Below, in pieces: positions 50,864-60,529 of a stretch of DNA of 64,000 nucleotides (positions within the stretch are counted from its first letter, which is position 1; each line of letters opens with the position of its first letter). Source of the DNA: Panicum virgatum (taxonomy: Eukaryota > Streptophyta > Magnoliopsida > Poales > Poaceae); NCBI RefSeq assembly GCF_016808335.1, contig NC_053147.1:20446913-20510912 (forward strand). The letters are read 5' to 3'. The notes beneath the pieces are model-generated. The model was not told the origin of the DNA. It was given only the letters and a program-made list of their open reading frames with translations, and ran no database searches. The position numbers and the translations under genes are program-made.

Positions 50864-51709
50864 CCGGCCGGGGGCCGGGGGGGAAGGATCAGCCGGTGCT
50901 CATCTTCTTCGTTCCGTCGAGTGGTTTGGATGGAAGGAGTCATCTATGTAGCATGCAGCTACGGACTAGCAGGCTACCTCATCAGTCTATCTAGCCATGC
51001 TAGCTGGAGATGAGGTTTGTGCAGTGCAGAGAGGTTACTAGCACCCTCCTTCGATGGGGATTTTGGTTTGTGGGGGTATGTATAAAGCTGCAATCTCCCC
51101 TTGCAAGGTTTCTGTTTTTTTTTCTTGTTTTGTTTTTCACCAATTCAAGCTGGTGAGTGAGATGATTGATGATCGACCGACCTTCTGCATATTCTTGGAA
51201 GATTTGATTTGAATCTGAGGTTACTCTGTTTCTTTTTTCCTGTAACCCCTTCTTTTGCTTGCGTGTAAGAAATTCAGAAAACCAAGAGCTGCCGAATTGG
51301 CTGGCATCCATTCCTTTGCCTTTGCCCGGCGGAGCCCAGCTCGTTCTCTTCCAGTGTGCAGCTTACTCTGTTCGTGGCTCGGATCATGCGTGCAGGCGTG
51401 CAGCCAGGATCAAGGTTGCATGCAGTACTCGCCTAGTGTAGCCCGACTGGTGAAAGCAAAAGAGACGGTCTACATGGTAAAGCTAGCATCGATGCGCACG
51501 GCCAGTGTCCGCGTCTGTGCGTGTGCGCGTGTACCCTGCCGTGCCGTGCCGTGCTTTCCCTTTTACTCCTTTTGTTGCAGGGCGGCCACCTCGTCGAAGC
51601 GTTCGAGGAGCCCAGCAGCTCTGTGCGTGCGTTCCGTTGCTTGTTCGAAGCGCCCAGCAGCTCTGGCTCCTAGCACACGAGCACCACCTGACATGCCGCA
51701 GCTGCCTTG
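50864..51709. other. CLE 3' region and gypsy insertion flank
   Basis: 3' UTR of the CLE gene followed by spacer containing the pre-insertion target. CCTTG at 51705-51709 is the left copy of the gypsy target duplication. Confidence 0.5.
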
Positions 51710-52199
51710 TGTTGGAGGTTAAAATTGGCAAACATCAAGCCAGACCGGTTTGGACCTGTGCAGTCCGAGTAGAGTTAGGAATTGTAATTTGGAATCCGTT
51801 TGTAACTCAATTTAGAAGAGGTACGTCTTTCCCAGTCTATAAATATAAAGGCCACGGCCGATTGAGGTCCTTCTACCCAATCGAATCAATAAATTTATAT
51901 TTTTTCTATTTTTCTCCAAACCCTAACTTTTTCCAATCTTGTGCTGTTCTTTGCTCGTCTCGACGACGTTCAAGGGCGTCTTGGGTGGCCTGCCGACCTC
52001 AAGACAACCCTAGATCTTCGAGCTCCGACGGATCCCTCCCGAGCTTGAGGTTCTAGGTCTTCGCGAAGCTTTCTGCGCCCAACCGGTCTGACCGGTTGGC
52101 GCGACCGGTCTGACCGGTCGCCAGGAGACTTTGTCTGGTTGCGATCATTGCGATCCTGCGCGTTCTAGCGCTTGTGTGTTGACTAATTCTGCGTTAACA
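51710..52199 (+). repeat. 5' LTR of the gypsy element
   Basis: 490 bp, starting TG and ending CA. Contains a TATA box (CTATAAATATAAAGG near 51837) and an AATAAA signal near 51886. It differs from the 3' LTR by an extra 22-bp copy of the GACCGGT unit near 52090. Confidence 0.95.
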
Positions 52200-52206
52200 T
52201 ACTTTT

Positions 52207-52224
52207 TGGCGACACCGCTGGGAA
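52207..52224 (+). other. Primer-binding site
   Basis: TGGCGACACCGCTGGGAA lies a few bases inside the 5' LTR. The TGG start pairs with the CCA end of a tRNA. The tRNA species is not assigned. Confidence 0.7.
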
Positions 52225-52246
52225 AGATCTGAGTTCATCGGGCGCA

Positions 52247-55200
52247 ATGGCCGGTGATAAGGTTGATCCCAAGGTAGATGCGACTCCTATTGACATAAGT
52301 ACAAAGACATACCTGAGGAGACACGCAAGCAATTCGAGGCTGCGTTCCAGAAGGAACAAGAGGATGCCAAGAATAGATTGCTTGTATGCTTCGGGAAGAC
52401 TCGGCAAGGCGTTTTCAAGAAGGAAGAGTTCAAGATGCCTATGTTCACACCACCGCCGAACCCATCTACTACGGCTACAGCTGCTGCTTCATCTGCTTCC
52501 ACTCCAAGCGAGGTAAGTTTTACATTCGATTCTATCAAGTAGTTTGCCGATGCCTTTCTGAGTCGATTCGAGCAGTCACAAAAATTTACACAAGATATGC
52601 TTATCGACTTGAGTATGCAAAACAAGGGGAAGATAACTATTAATGATTATTCCACTTTTTCCCCTAACCCTAGTCTTTCGGCCGCACCATCAGAAAATTA
52701 TCAGTATGGTATGCCGCCGAATTACTTCGCGGGACAGACACCCCCGCCGGGCTCAGTTCGGCCATCCAGTGCCGAACCGGTCAGATCGGTCGCACCGACC
52801 GGTCAGACCAGTGCCCCTGCAGGCAGACCGGTCAGACCGGTCACTCAGACCGGTCAGACCGGTGCCATGGTGCTCGGTTCTGCATCACAGCCACAAGTCA
52901 CGCCTCCTCCTGCTTCAGCTGATTATAGCATGGAGCGAGAATTGGCGGATTTTGTGCCGCCGTATACGACAAAGTCATACGGTGAATCACCTTTCCCTCC
53001 ACCGTTGCCCAAAGATGTTTGGGATGATTGGCTTAGGGCCAATCCGCAGTATGCCGCACAAACGATGTCCAATACTGATCCTGCGACACATCGATTTCGG
53101 CCAAACATCCACGGGTAACTATGAGGCCGATCTTGCTAGGATGAGAGAAGATCTGGCCGATATGTTTAAAGAAAAACTTGGTTTTGTTGCAGGTAGGAGT
53201 CGGCTATATCGTAGGCCGTACATTGATGTTTTTGATTTGATTCCTTACCCCACTGGTTGGCGTGTTCCCGATTTTGTCAAGTTTAGCGGTGATGATAACC
53301 GATCCACTTGGGAGCATATTAGCCAATATATTGCTCAACTTGGAGAAGTCGGTTCTAGCAAGTCTTTGCGCATTCGCATGTTTTCTTTATCTTTGACTGG
53401 AACGGCTTTTTCTTGATTTTCTTCGTTAGCTCCTAACTCAATTCGTTCTTGGGATGAATTAGAGCAGAAATTTCATGATCACTTTTATAGCGGGGATAAT
53501 GAAACTAAGTTGACAGATTTAACATCGGTTAGACAGGGTAGAGACGAATCTATCAAAGAGTACTTTAAGAAGTTTAAAGATATTAAGAACCGATGTTTTA
53601 ATTTGTCGCTTTCTGAAAAAGATTTGGTTGACTTGGCTCTTACGGGTTTACGTTCTAGCTATAGAGAAAAGCTTGATGGTTCGAGTTTTTATTCTATAAA
53701 TCAGCTTCAGGCTAAAGCTTTGAGTCAAGAAACTAAGTTTAAAAAAGAAAAGGATACCTACAAGTCCCATCGTTCAAACACTCTTATTGTTGAATATGAT
53801 TCCGATTCATCGGACAATGAAGACAAAGATGTATATGCTGCTGAGTTTGATTGGCCCGCCTCGGCCAAACCATCTACTTGTACATCTCTCACGCCGACTC
53901 AAAAGAATCGGCAAGAAGAGATAAAGTTTACTTGATGTGTCCAAGTGCGATCGTATTTTTGATGAGTTACTACGACTTGGGCATTTGAAAATTACACATG
54001 CTATACCGCCGCTTGAGGAGCTAAAGCGGCGTGCTTATTGCAAATTTCATAATTATTCATCTCATGCGACTAATGATTGTAATGTGTTTCGTCGACAGGT
54101 ACAATCGACCATAAATGAAGGATGATTGGCCTTTCCGGAGATGAAGATAGACAAAGCTCCATTCTCAGTTCATACCATTGATCTCAACAATGCAAAGGTG
54201 CTGATTCGGCCAGATCAAGCCGAAGGAGCAAAAGGCAAAAATGTGATCATTTGTGATGATAGGCCGTTGACTGTTGATAACAAGATTCTGGCCAGGGAGG
54301 TAATTCAGGAAAAGGCTCCTGATGGGAAGAAGAATCTGAGAATCATACTTAAGCCTCGCACGCTCGGGGGGCAAGAGGGTTCTTCTTCAGGCGACCGGTC
54401 TGCTGCTCAGCCGAGACCGGTCAGACTGGTTTCCCCGACCGGTCAGACCGGTCCTGACGGTCGGTCAGACCGCCCTGGCGGTCAGCCCCGGACATTCAAG
54501 CCGAAGCGTCCGGAAGTGGGTACAAGGAAGACTAATCAGCCAAAGGTGCAGGGCAAGCTTGCAAATCAGAAGCCTACCTTTGGCCAATTGTTGAATAAGT
54601 ACTCAAAGGCCGCTCAAAATGATCGGCCCATAAAAAAGAGACCGAGGTCACCTCCGCGTCAAGGCGCACCTTCTTCTCCTAGGGGAGAATCAAGCAAGCG
54701 CAGGGGTGATGTGGTTACCTTGTTCCCTCCTCAGCAAATACAGCCGATGTATGCTACAATGCCATGGGCTCCACCGGCATCGAATTCTCAGTTTTCCGCA
54801 TGGGAGAATGGGGGATTTTGGATGCAATGCTATCCGATGCCGTATCCGCCACATTTCCAGGGGGAGGGAACCTCTAGAGGACCTATATTTGACAGGTTGA
54901 AGCAGCCGGTTCACGACCGATTGGGTCAGCACCAATCTGGTCAGGGGCAGAACCCCGAACCGGTCAGACCGGTCTACCCCGACTGGTCAGACCGGTCTCA
55001 GCAGAGGCTGGCCCAATTTCGTCCCGTGCGCCAAGAGTACTGTGTCAAGGAAAAAAAGAACGAACCAGTGCCGATGGAAGTAGATTCTGAGAAGGTTCCA
55101 GCAGCTCCTTCTACAATAGAGGATGAGGAGTTGGTGGATCATGAGGCTTTTCCGGAACGCACAAGCATGGAGATCAATGTTGTGCATTTTCTGACAATTA

Positions 55201-55292
55201 TTGGGCGATTCCGGAGGAGGAGACGGCACATCTGGACTTTGGGCCCCGCGAAGCTATATTTCAGAAGCCCAAAGATTCGGATAACCACTTAA
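52247..55292 (+). pseudogene. Gypsy gag and gag-protease linker, broken
   Basis: Starts at the ATG at 52247 and shifts frame near 52300. Central retrotrans-gag domain at 53120-53700: LIPYPTGWRVPDFVKFSGDD, STWEHISQYIAQLGE, WDELEQKFHDHFY and FKDIKNRCFNLSLSEKDL. A knuckle-like CKFHNYSSHATNDC lies near 54040. TAG at 52541-52543; TGA where Trp is expected at 53415 and 54124; frameshifts near 53100 and 53930. The segments at 52750-52870 and 54390-54500 are Pro/Thr/Gly/Arg-rich text coded by ACCGGT repeats. In a working element gag would form the virus-like particle. Confidence 0.85.
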
Positions 55293-55299
55293 AGGCTCT

Positions 55300-55845
55300 C
55301 TACGTGAGGGGGCACATCAACGGGAAGCCAGTTTCTCATATGCTCGTGGACAGTGGGGCAATTGTGAACTTGATGCCCTATTCACTCTATAAGAAGCTCG
55401 GCGGGACGGATGAAGAACTCATCAAGACAAACATGACGGTCAGCGGCGTCGGGGGAGGTGATCCCATTGGTGCCAAGGGGGTTGCTTCGATGGAGTTGAC
55501 AGCAAGACGGTTGTTATGTCGTTCTTTCTCTCCGAGGTGCAAGGTAACTTCAACCTCATGCTTGGACGTGATTGGATTCATGCAAATCAATGTGTACCAT
55601 CTTCCTTGCACCAGTGTCTTATTCAGTGGATCGGCGATGAAGTTGAGGTTGTGCATGGTGATGCCTCTTCCTTTATTGGTACCGCCGATTCCGAGTTCGT
55701 TGGTGCACATGATAATATCAAGTGTTTATCGGGCCTAGACTTGACCGATTATGACTTGATCAGTTGCACCAAGGAGGGTTTTGTCTCTACAGTCCTAAAG
55801 CCGATGGAGAATCGGCTACACTTCTATGATGCAGCAGGGCAATGA
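55300..55845 (+). pseudogene. Gypsy aspartic protease region, frameshifted
   Basis: GHINGKPVSHMLVDSGAIVN carries the aspartic-protease active site as DSG, a variant used by plant retroelements, followed by LMPYSLYKKLGG, then after a frameshift FNLMLGRDWIHAN. It would mature Gag-Pol. It is followed at 55850-55945 by another ACCGGT-repeat linker. Confidence 0.85.
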
Positions 55846-56014
55846 CACAGAGCCGACCGGTCAGACCGCTTCCTCTGACCGTTCAGACCGGCCGAAGCCG
55901 ACTGGTCAGATCGGCATACCAGACTGGTCAAACCGGTCTAACGCACACTGGCTGCAGTAGCGCATCGAGCACTATCGGGACAAGACGAACGATACGTGCG
56001 AGGCTATTGAAGAC

Positions 56015-57960
56015 TTGGATGACTTAGATAAGTTAGGCCAAGGTTTTATGTCGGCTGATTCTTTAGAAAAGGTAGATATTGGAGATGGCTCTATTCCTAG
56101 GCCGACTTTTGTAAATGCAAACTTATCGGATGATTGTAAAGCCGATTTAATAAAATTATTGAAAGAATATGTCGATTGTTTTGCATGGGAATATTCTGAG
56201 ATGCCTGGTTTGAGTCGTGATTTGGTTGAGCACCGGCTGCCGATTAAGCCGGTTTTAGACCTTATAAGCAACCTTCTAGGCGTTTTAATCCTGTTATGTA
56301 TGACCGAATAAAAGAAGAAATTAATCGTTTGTTAGATGCTGGATTTATTCGGTCTTGTCGTTATGCGGAGTGGATCTCTAATATTGTGCCCGTGGAAAAG
56401 AAAGATTCAGGCAAGATTAGAGTTTGCATTGATTTTAGAGATCTTAATAAAGCTACTCCTAAAGATGAATATCCTATGCCTATAGCGATATGTTGATCAA
56501 TGAGGCTTCTGGACATCGTGTTATCAGTTTTCTTGATGGTAATGCGGGTTATAATCAAATCTTTATGGCCGAAGAGGATACGTCTAAAACGGCCTTTAGA
56601 TGTCCTGGTTTTGTTGGTTTGTTTGAGTGGGTTGTCATGACTTTTGGATTGAAGAATGCTGGTGCTACTTATCAAAGGGCTATGAATTTGATCTTTCATG
56701 ATTTAATTGGCATTATATTAGAGGTCTATATTGATGATATTGTGATTAAATCGGCCGGCTTGAGTAATCATTTGGCTGATTTGAGACTTGCTCTTGAGAG
56801 AATGCGTCAGTATGGACTGAAGATGAACCCGCTCAAGTGTGCTTTTGGTGTATTGCTGGGAAGTTTTTGGGCTTCATTATTCATGAGAAGGGCATAGAGA
56901 TTGATCCAAAGAGAATTGAAGCCATGAAGGAGGTAGAGGCTCCTGCTTGCAAGAAAGACTTGCAAAAGTTTCTGGGCAAGGTGAATTACTTGAAAAGGTT
57001 TATATCTAATTTGTCCGGAAAGATAGATGTTTTTACTCCTATTCTTCGGTTGAAGAACGAGGATGAATTTACTTGGGGGGCAGAATAGCAATAGGCTTTT
57101 GAGAAGATCAAGAGGTATTTGTCTTCACCACCGGTTCTCAAGGCGCCTAAGAGAGGTATTCTTTTTAGGCTTTATGTGGCTGCGGAAGACAAAATTATTG
57201 GTGCTATTTTGACTCAAAAAACCGAAGGAAAGGAGTATGTGATCACATATGTTGGCCGACGACTTATTGATGCGAAAACAAGGTATATGTTTATTGAAAA
57301 ATTATGCTTATCATTATATTATGCTTGTACCAAGTTGATGCATTATCTTTTATCAAGTACTTTCATAGTTACTTGTCAAACCGATGTTATTAAGCATATG
57401 TTACAAAAGCCGATTTTGAGTGGAAGAATCGGAAAGTGAGCTTATGCGCTTGTTGAATATGATTTGGCCTATGAGTCTTTGAGAGCTATTAGATGCCAAA
57501 TTGTGGCGGATTTCATTGTTGAACATCGGATTAGTGATGAGCATGATTTGGAAGTCGGCTATGTTACTTGCACACTATGGAAGTTGTTCTTTGATGGATC
57601 GGCTTGTGATGACGGACAAGGGATTGTTGCCGTTCTGATTTCTCCGAGTGGTACTATTTTGAGTTCTCAAATCGATTAGAAGAAGAGCGCACGAATAACC
57701 AATTTGAATATGAAGCACTTCTATTTGGCTTGGAGTTCTTGGAATCAATGGGCGTTAAACATGTGGAAACTTATGGTGATTCACTTCTAGTGGTGCAGCA
57801 AGTATCCAATGCTATAATGGTTCTTTAAATGCATATCTTGATAGATGTCTTGATATTATCTCTTGCTTTGATGAATTTGTAATCCGACATATTCCAAGAG
57901 ATAGTAATAAAAAAGCAAATGCTCTGGCTCAGCAAGCATCTGGCTATGATGTTACTAAAA
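56015..57960 (+). pseudogene. Gypsy reverse transcriptase and RNase H, broken
   Basis: Fragments in several frames: EEINRLLDAGFIRSCRYAEW and RVCIDFRDLNKATPKDEYP (56300-56480), ISFLDGNAGYNQIFMAEEDT, WVVMTFGLKNAGATYQRAMN, the catalytic VYIDDIVIKS near 56740, then KFLGKVNYLKRFISNLSGKI and RNase H text (KLFFDGSACDDGQGIVAVLI; ETYGDSLLVVQQ). TAG codons at 57086-57088 and 57092-57094 stand where Gln is expected; frameshifts near 56490, 56860 and 57650. Confidence 0.88.
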
Positions 57961-57970
57961 ATGTTTTAAC

Positions 57971-59344
57971 ATGAGAAAGCTGATGCGAGCAACAGCCGAG
58001 TTACTAGTTTTGGACGAACCGGTCAGACCGGACGCCCCGACCGGTCTGACCGCACAGATCGGTCTGACCGGTCGCCCTGCTGAGAACAGCGAGTCGGCCG
58101 CCACTTCCAATTCTAAAGGGAAGGCCGAGGTTGCTGATTGGAGGGTGCTTATTGTGACATATTTAAAGGATCCTGGTCATGGTGCGGAGAGAAATATTCG
58201 GCGTTTGGCATTTAAATACATTTTAATCGACGATGAGCTTTATCGTCGAACCGCCGAAGATGTACTTCTCAAGTGCTTAGATTCTGATCAGGCCCGTGTT
58301 GCTATGGGGGAAGTTCATGAAGGCATCTATGGTACGCATCAATCGGCTCCTAAAATGAAGTGGTTACTTAGGAGAGCCGGTTTTTATTGGCCAACTATGA
58401 TGGCGGATTGTTTTAGATATTATAAAGGGTGGGAAGAATGTCAGCGATTTGGTAATGTTCAGTTAGTGCCTGCTGCATTATTGCATCCTATTGTTAAGCC
58501 ATGGCCGTTCAAAGGTTGGGGTTTGGATTTCATTGGTCAGATTAATCCCCTTTCTTCAAAGGGACATCGCTTCGTGTTGGTTGCTATGGATTATTTTATT
58601 CAGTGGACCGAAGCGGTTTCTTTGAAGAATATGATGCACCGGGAGGTAATTGAGTTCATCACAGAGCATATTATTCATAGATTCGGTATTCCTCAGACTT
58701 TGACAACGGATCAAGGATCGTCTTTTATTTCAAAGGAGGTACGTGATTTTGCTGAATCTTACAAGATTAAGGTGCTCAATTCATCTCCATATTACGCTCA
58801 GGCTAATGGTCAGGCCGAGTCTAGTAACATGATCTTGATAAAGCTCCTCGAGAAGAAGATAGAAGAAAATCCCAGGAGATGGCATGAGGTATTATCTGAA
58901 GCGTTGTGGGCTCATCGTATATCTAGACATGGTGCTACTAAAGTTACTCCTTTTGAGCTTGTTTATGGTCAAAAGACCGTTTTGCCTGTTGAGGTGAATC
59001 TGGACGCTTATAGATTGGCTAAACAAAATGACCTTTCTGCTGTTGATTACTATGACTTGATGATGGACAATATCGATGAAGTAAGCGACAACCGGTTGCA
59101 AGCTTTGAAGGAAATTGAGAAGGTCAAGTTTCAGGTGACTAGGGCTTACAACAAGAAGGTAAGAGCGAAATCTTTTCAGATTGGTGAGCTGGTTTGGAAG
59201 ACGATATTACCTCTTGGGACAAAGAACAATAAGTTCGGCAAGTGGTCGCCAAGTTGGGAAGGAGTACAAGATCATCAAGGTTATCTTCGGGAATTCTTAT
59301 ATGGTGGAGACGATGCAAGGAGAGCGTCTTCCAAGGGCTCTTAA
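57971..59344 (+). CDS. Gypsy integrase, long open frame
   Basis: The longest surviving frame of the element, 457 codons open. An ACCGGT-coded leader (about residues 15-40) is followed by an N-terminal zinc region (GIYGTHQSAPKMKWLLRRAG..YYKGWEECQRFG) where one expected zinc Cys reads Trp (GWEEC). Integrase core: WGLDFIGQIN (first Asp), LTTDQGSSFIS (second Asp) and NGQAESSN (Glu), so the DD(35)E triad is present. The C-terminal part after FGKWSPSWEG is frameshifted relative to relatives, so the tail is aberrant. It would join cDNA to host DNA; the Cys loss and broken upstream pol argue it is inactive. Confidence 0.85.
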   Translation: MRKLMRATAELLVLDEPVRPDAPTGLTAQIGLTGRPAENSESAATSNSKGKAEVADWRVLIVTYLKDPGHGAERNIRRLAFKYILIDDELYRRTAEDVLLKCLDSDQARVAMGEVHEGIYGTHQSAPKMKWLLRRAGFYWPTMMADCFRYYKGWEECQRFGNVQLVPAALLHPIVKPWPFKGWGLDFIGQINPLSSKGHRFVLVAMDYFIQWTEAVSLKNMMHREVIEFITEHIIHRFGIPQTLTTDQGSSFISKEVRDFAESYKIKVLNSSPYYAQANGQAESSNMILIKLLEKKIEENPRRWHEVLSEALWAHRISRHGATKVTPFELVYGQKTVLPVEVNLDAYRLAKQNDLSAVDYYDLMMDNIDEVSDNRLQALKEIEKVKFQVTRAYNKKVRAKSFQIGELVWKTILPLGTKNNKFGKWSPSWEGVQDHQGYLREFLYGGDDARRASSKGS

Positions 59345-59589
59345 TGGAAGACACTTGAAGACGAAGATGGTCGGTATAGAGTATCGTCCTTAGCATTATT
59401 TTAGCCTTGTACTTGCTGTTCAAATTTATGTAATTAGGCTAGCTGCTGGTAGCCTGAACTTTGAACTTATTTCTTTCGGGTTTCATCTCTAGCCTACCCC
59501 AACTTGCTTGGGAAAAAAAGCTATGTTGTTGTTGTTATTGTGTAGGCTAGCTGCTGGTACTAACTTTTTGGCTTGCAAAACTCACCAAA

Positions 59590-59604
59590 AAGGCAGGGGG
59601 CATA
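59590..59604 (+). other. Polypurine tract region
   Basis: AAAAGGCAGGGGGCA immediately precedes the 3' LTR, the usual plus-strand priming position. Confidence 0.75.
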
Positions 59605-60072
59605 TATTGAAGGCCAAAATTGGCAAACACCGAGGCCGACCGGTCTGGGCCTGTGCAGTCCGAGTAGAGTTAGGGATTGTAATTTGGAATCCGTTTGTAA
59701 CTCAATTTGGAAGGTGTACGTCTTCCCCGGCCTATAAATATAAAGGCCACGGCCGATTGAGGTCCTTCTACCCAATCGAATCAATAAATTTACAATTTTT
59801 CTATTTTTCTCCAAACCCTAGCTTTTCCAATCTCATGCTGTTCTTTGCTCGTCTCGACGATGTTCAAGGGCGTCTTGGGTGGCCTGCCGACCTCAAGACA
59901 ACCCTAGATCTTCGAGCTCCGGCGGGGTCCCTCCCGAGCTTGAGATTTTAGGTCTTCGCGAAGCTTTCTGCGCCCAACCGGTCTGACCGGTCGCCAGGAG
60001 ACTTCGTCCGGTTGCGATCATTGCGATCCTGCATGTTCTAGCGCTTGTGTGTTGACCAATTTTGCGTCAACA
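59605..60072 (+). repeat. 3' LTR of the gypsy element
   Basis: 468 bp, ending CA. It starts TA where the 5' LTR has TG, a probable later substitution. It has one fewer ACCGGT unit than the 5' LTR. Confidence 0.94.
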
Positions 60073-60321
60073 CCTTGTACTGGTCTGGTAGAGTGGTAGA
60101 GTAGTACAGTGCTAGCAGTCAAGCAAAGCAAAGGTGTGGTAGAATACAGTCGCGTGACGGCGTGTAGCTCTGGCGGAGTCCGGGGCTCCGGCCTCCGGGC
60201 GATGGGGAAACGACTCCGATTGGGCCTGGAAGAGCCTGGAGGGCAGCAGATCGCTGAGGAGGCAGCTGGGCCGCGACACGGAGGCACACCGGCCCGAAGA
60301 AGAGAGAAGCCCGCCTAGAAC

Positions 60322-60529
60322 GGAATTTTTAAACCTTTTTTAAATAATATTTAAGTTTAACCGGTTGGGATTTTATTTATATATCATAGCCCATTTGGTC
60401 GCGCAGTCACAGTGGCGCAACAGATAACTACTGCGACTGGCGCGACCAAACAGACTACACCATATAAATAAAACGCGAACCGAGTTAAACTTAGAATATT
60501 GTTAAAAAAGGTTAAAATAAAAAAATTCC
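60322..60529. mobile_element. Foldback element with about 100-bp diverged arms
   Basis: Left arm GGAATTTTTAAACCTTTTTT..AAGTTTAACCGGTT..TTTATTTATAT..TTTGGTCGCGC; the right arm is its imperfect inverted complement (GCGCGACCAAA..ATATAAATAAAACGCGAACC..TTAAAAAAGGTT..AAAAATTCC). The central spacer carries TCACAGT/ACTGCGACT. The identity of the arms suggests a non-autonomous inverted-repeat transposon. No clear target duplication. Confidence 0.7.

Larger units (their letters stand above)
51710..60072 (+). mobile_element. Complete but decayed Ty3/gypsy LTR retrotransposon
   Basis: 8.36 kb: 5' LTR, primer-binding site, gag, protease, reverse transcriptase, RNase H, integrase, polypurine tract, 3' LTR. 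The order with integrase last defines Ty3/gypsy. Flanked by the 5-bp target duplication CCTTG (51705-51709, 60073-60077). The LTRs differ by about 35 substitutions over about 468 aligned bases (manual count) plus one 22-bp indel, so the insertion is old. Numerous stops and frameshifts make it non-autonomous now. ACCGGT-based repeats occur throughout. Confidence 0.96.
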
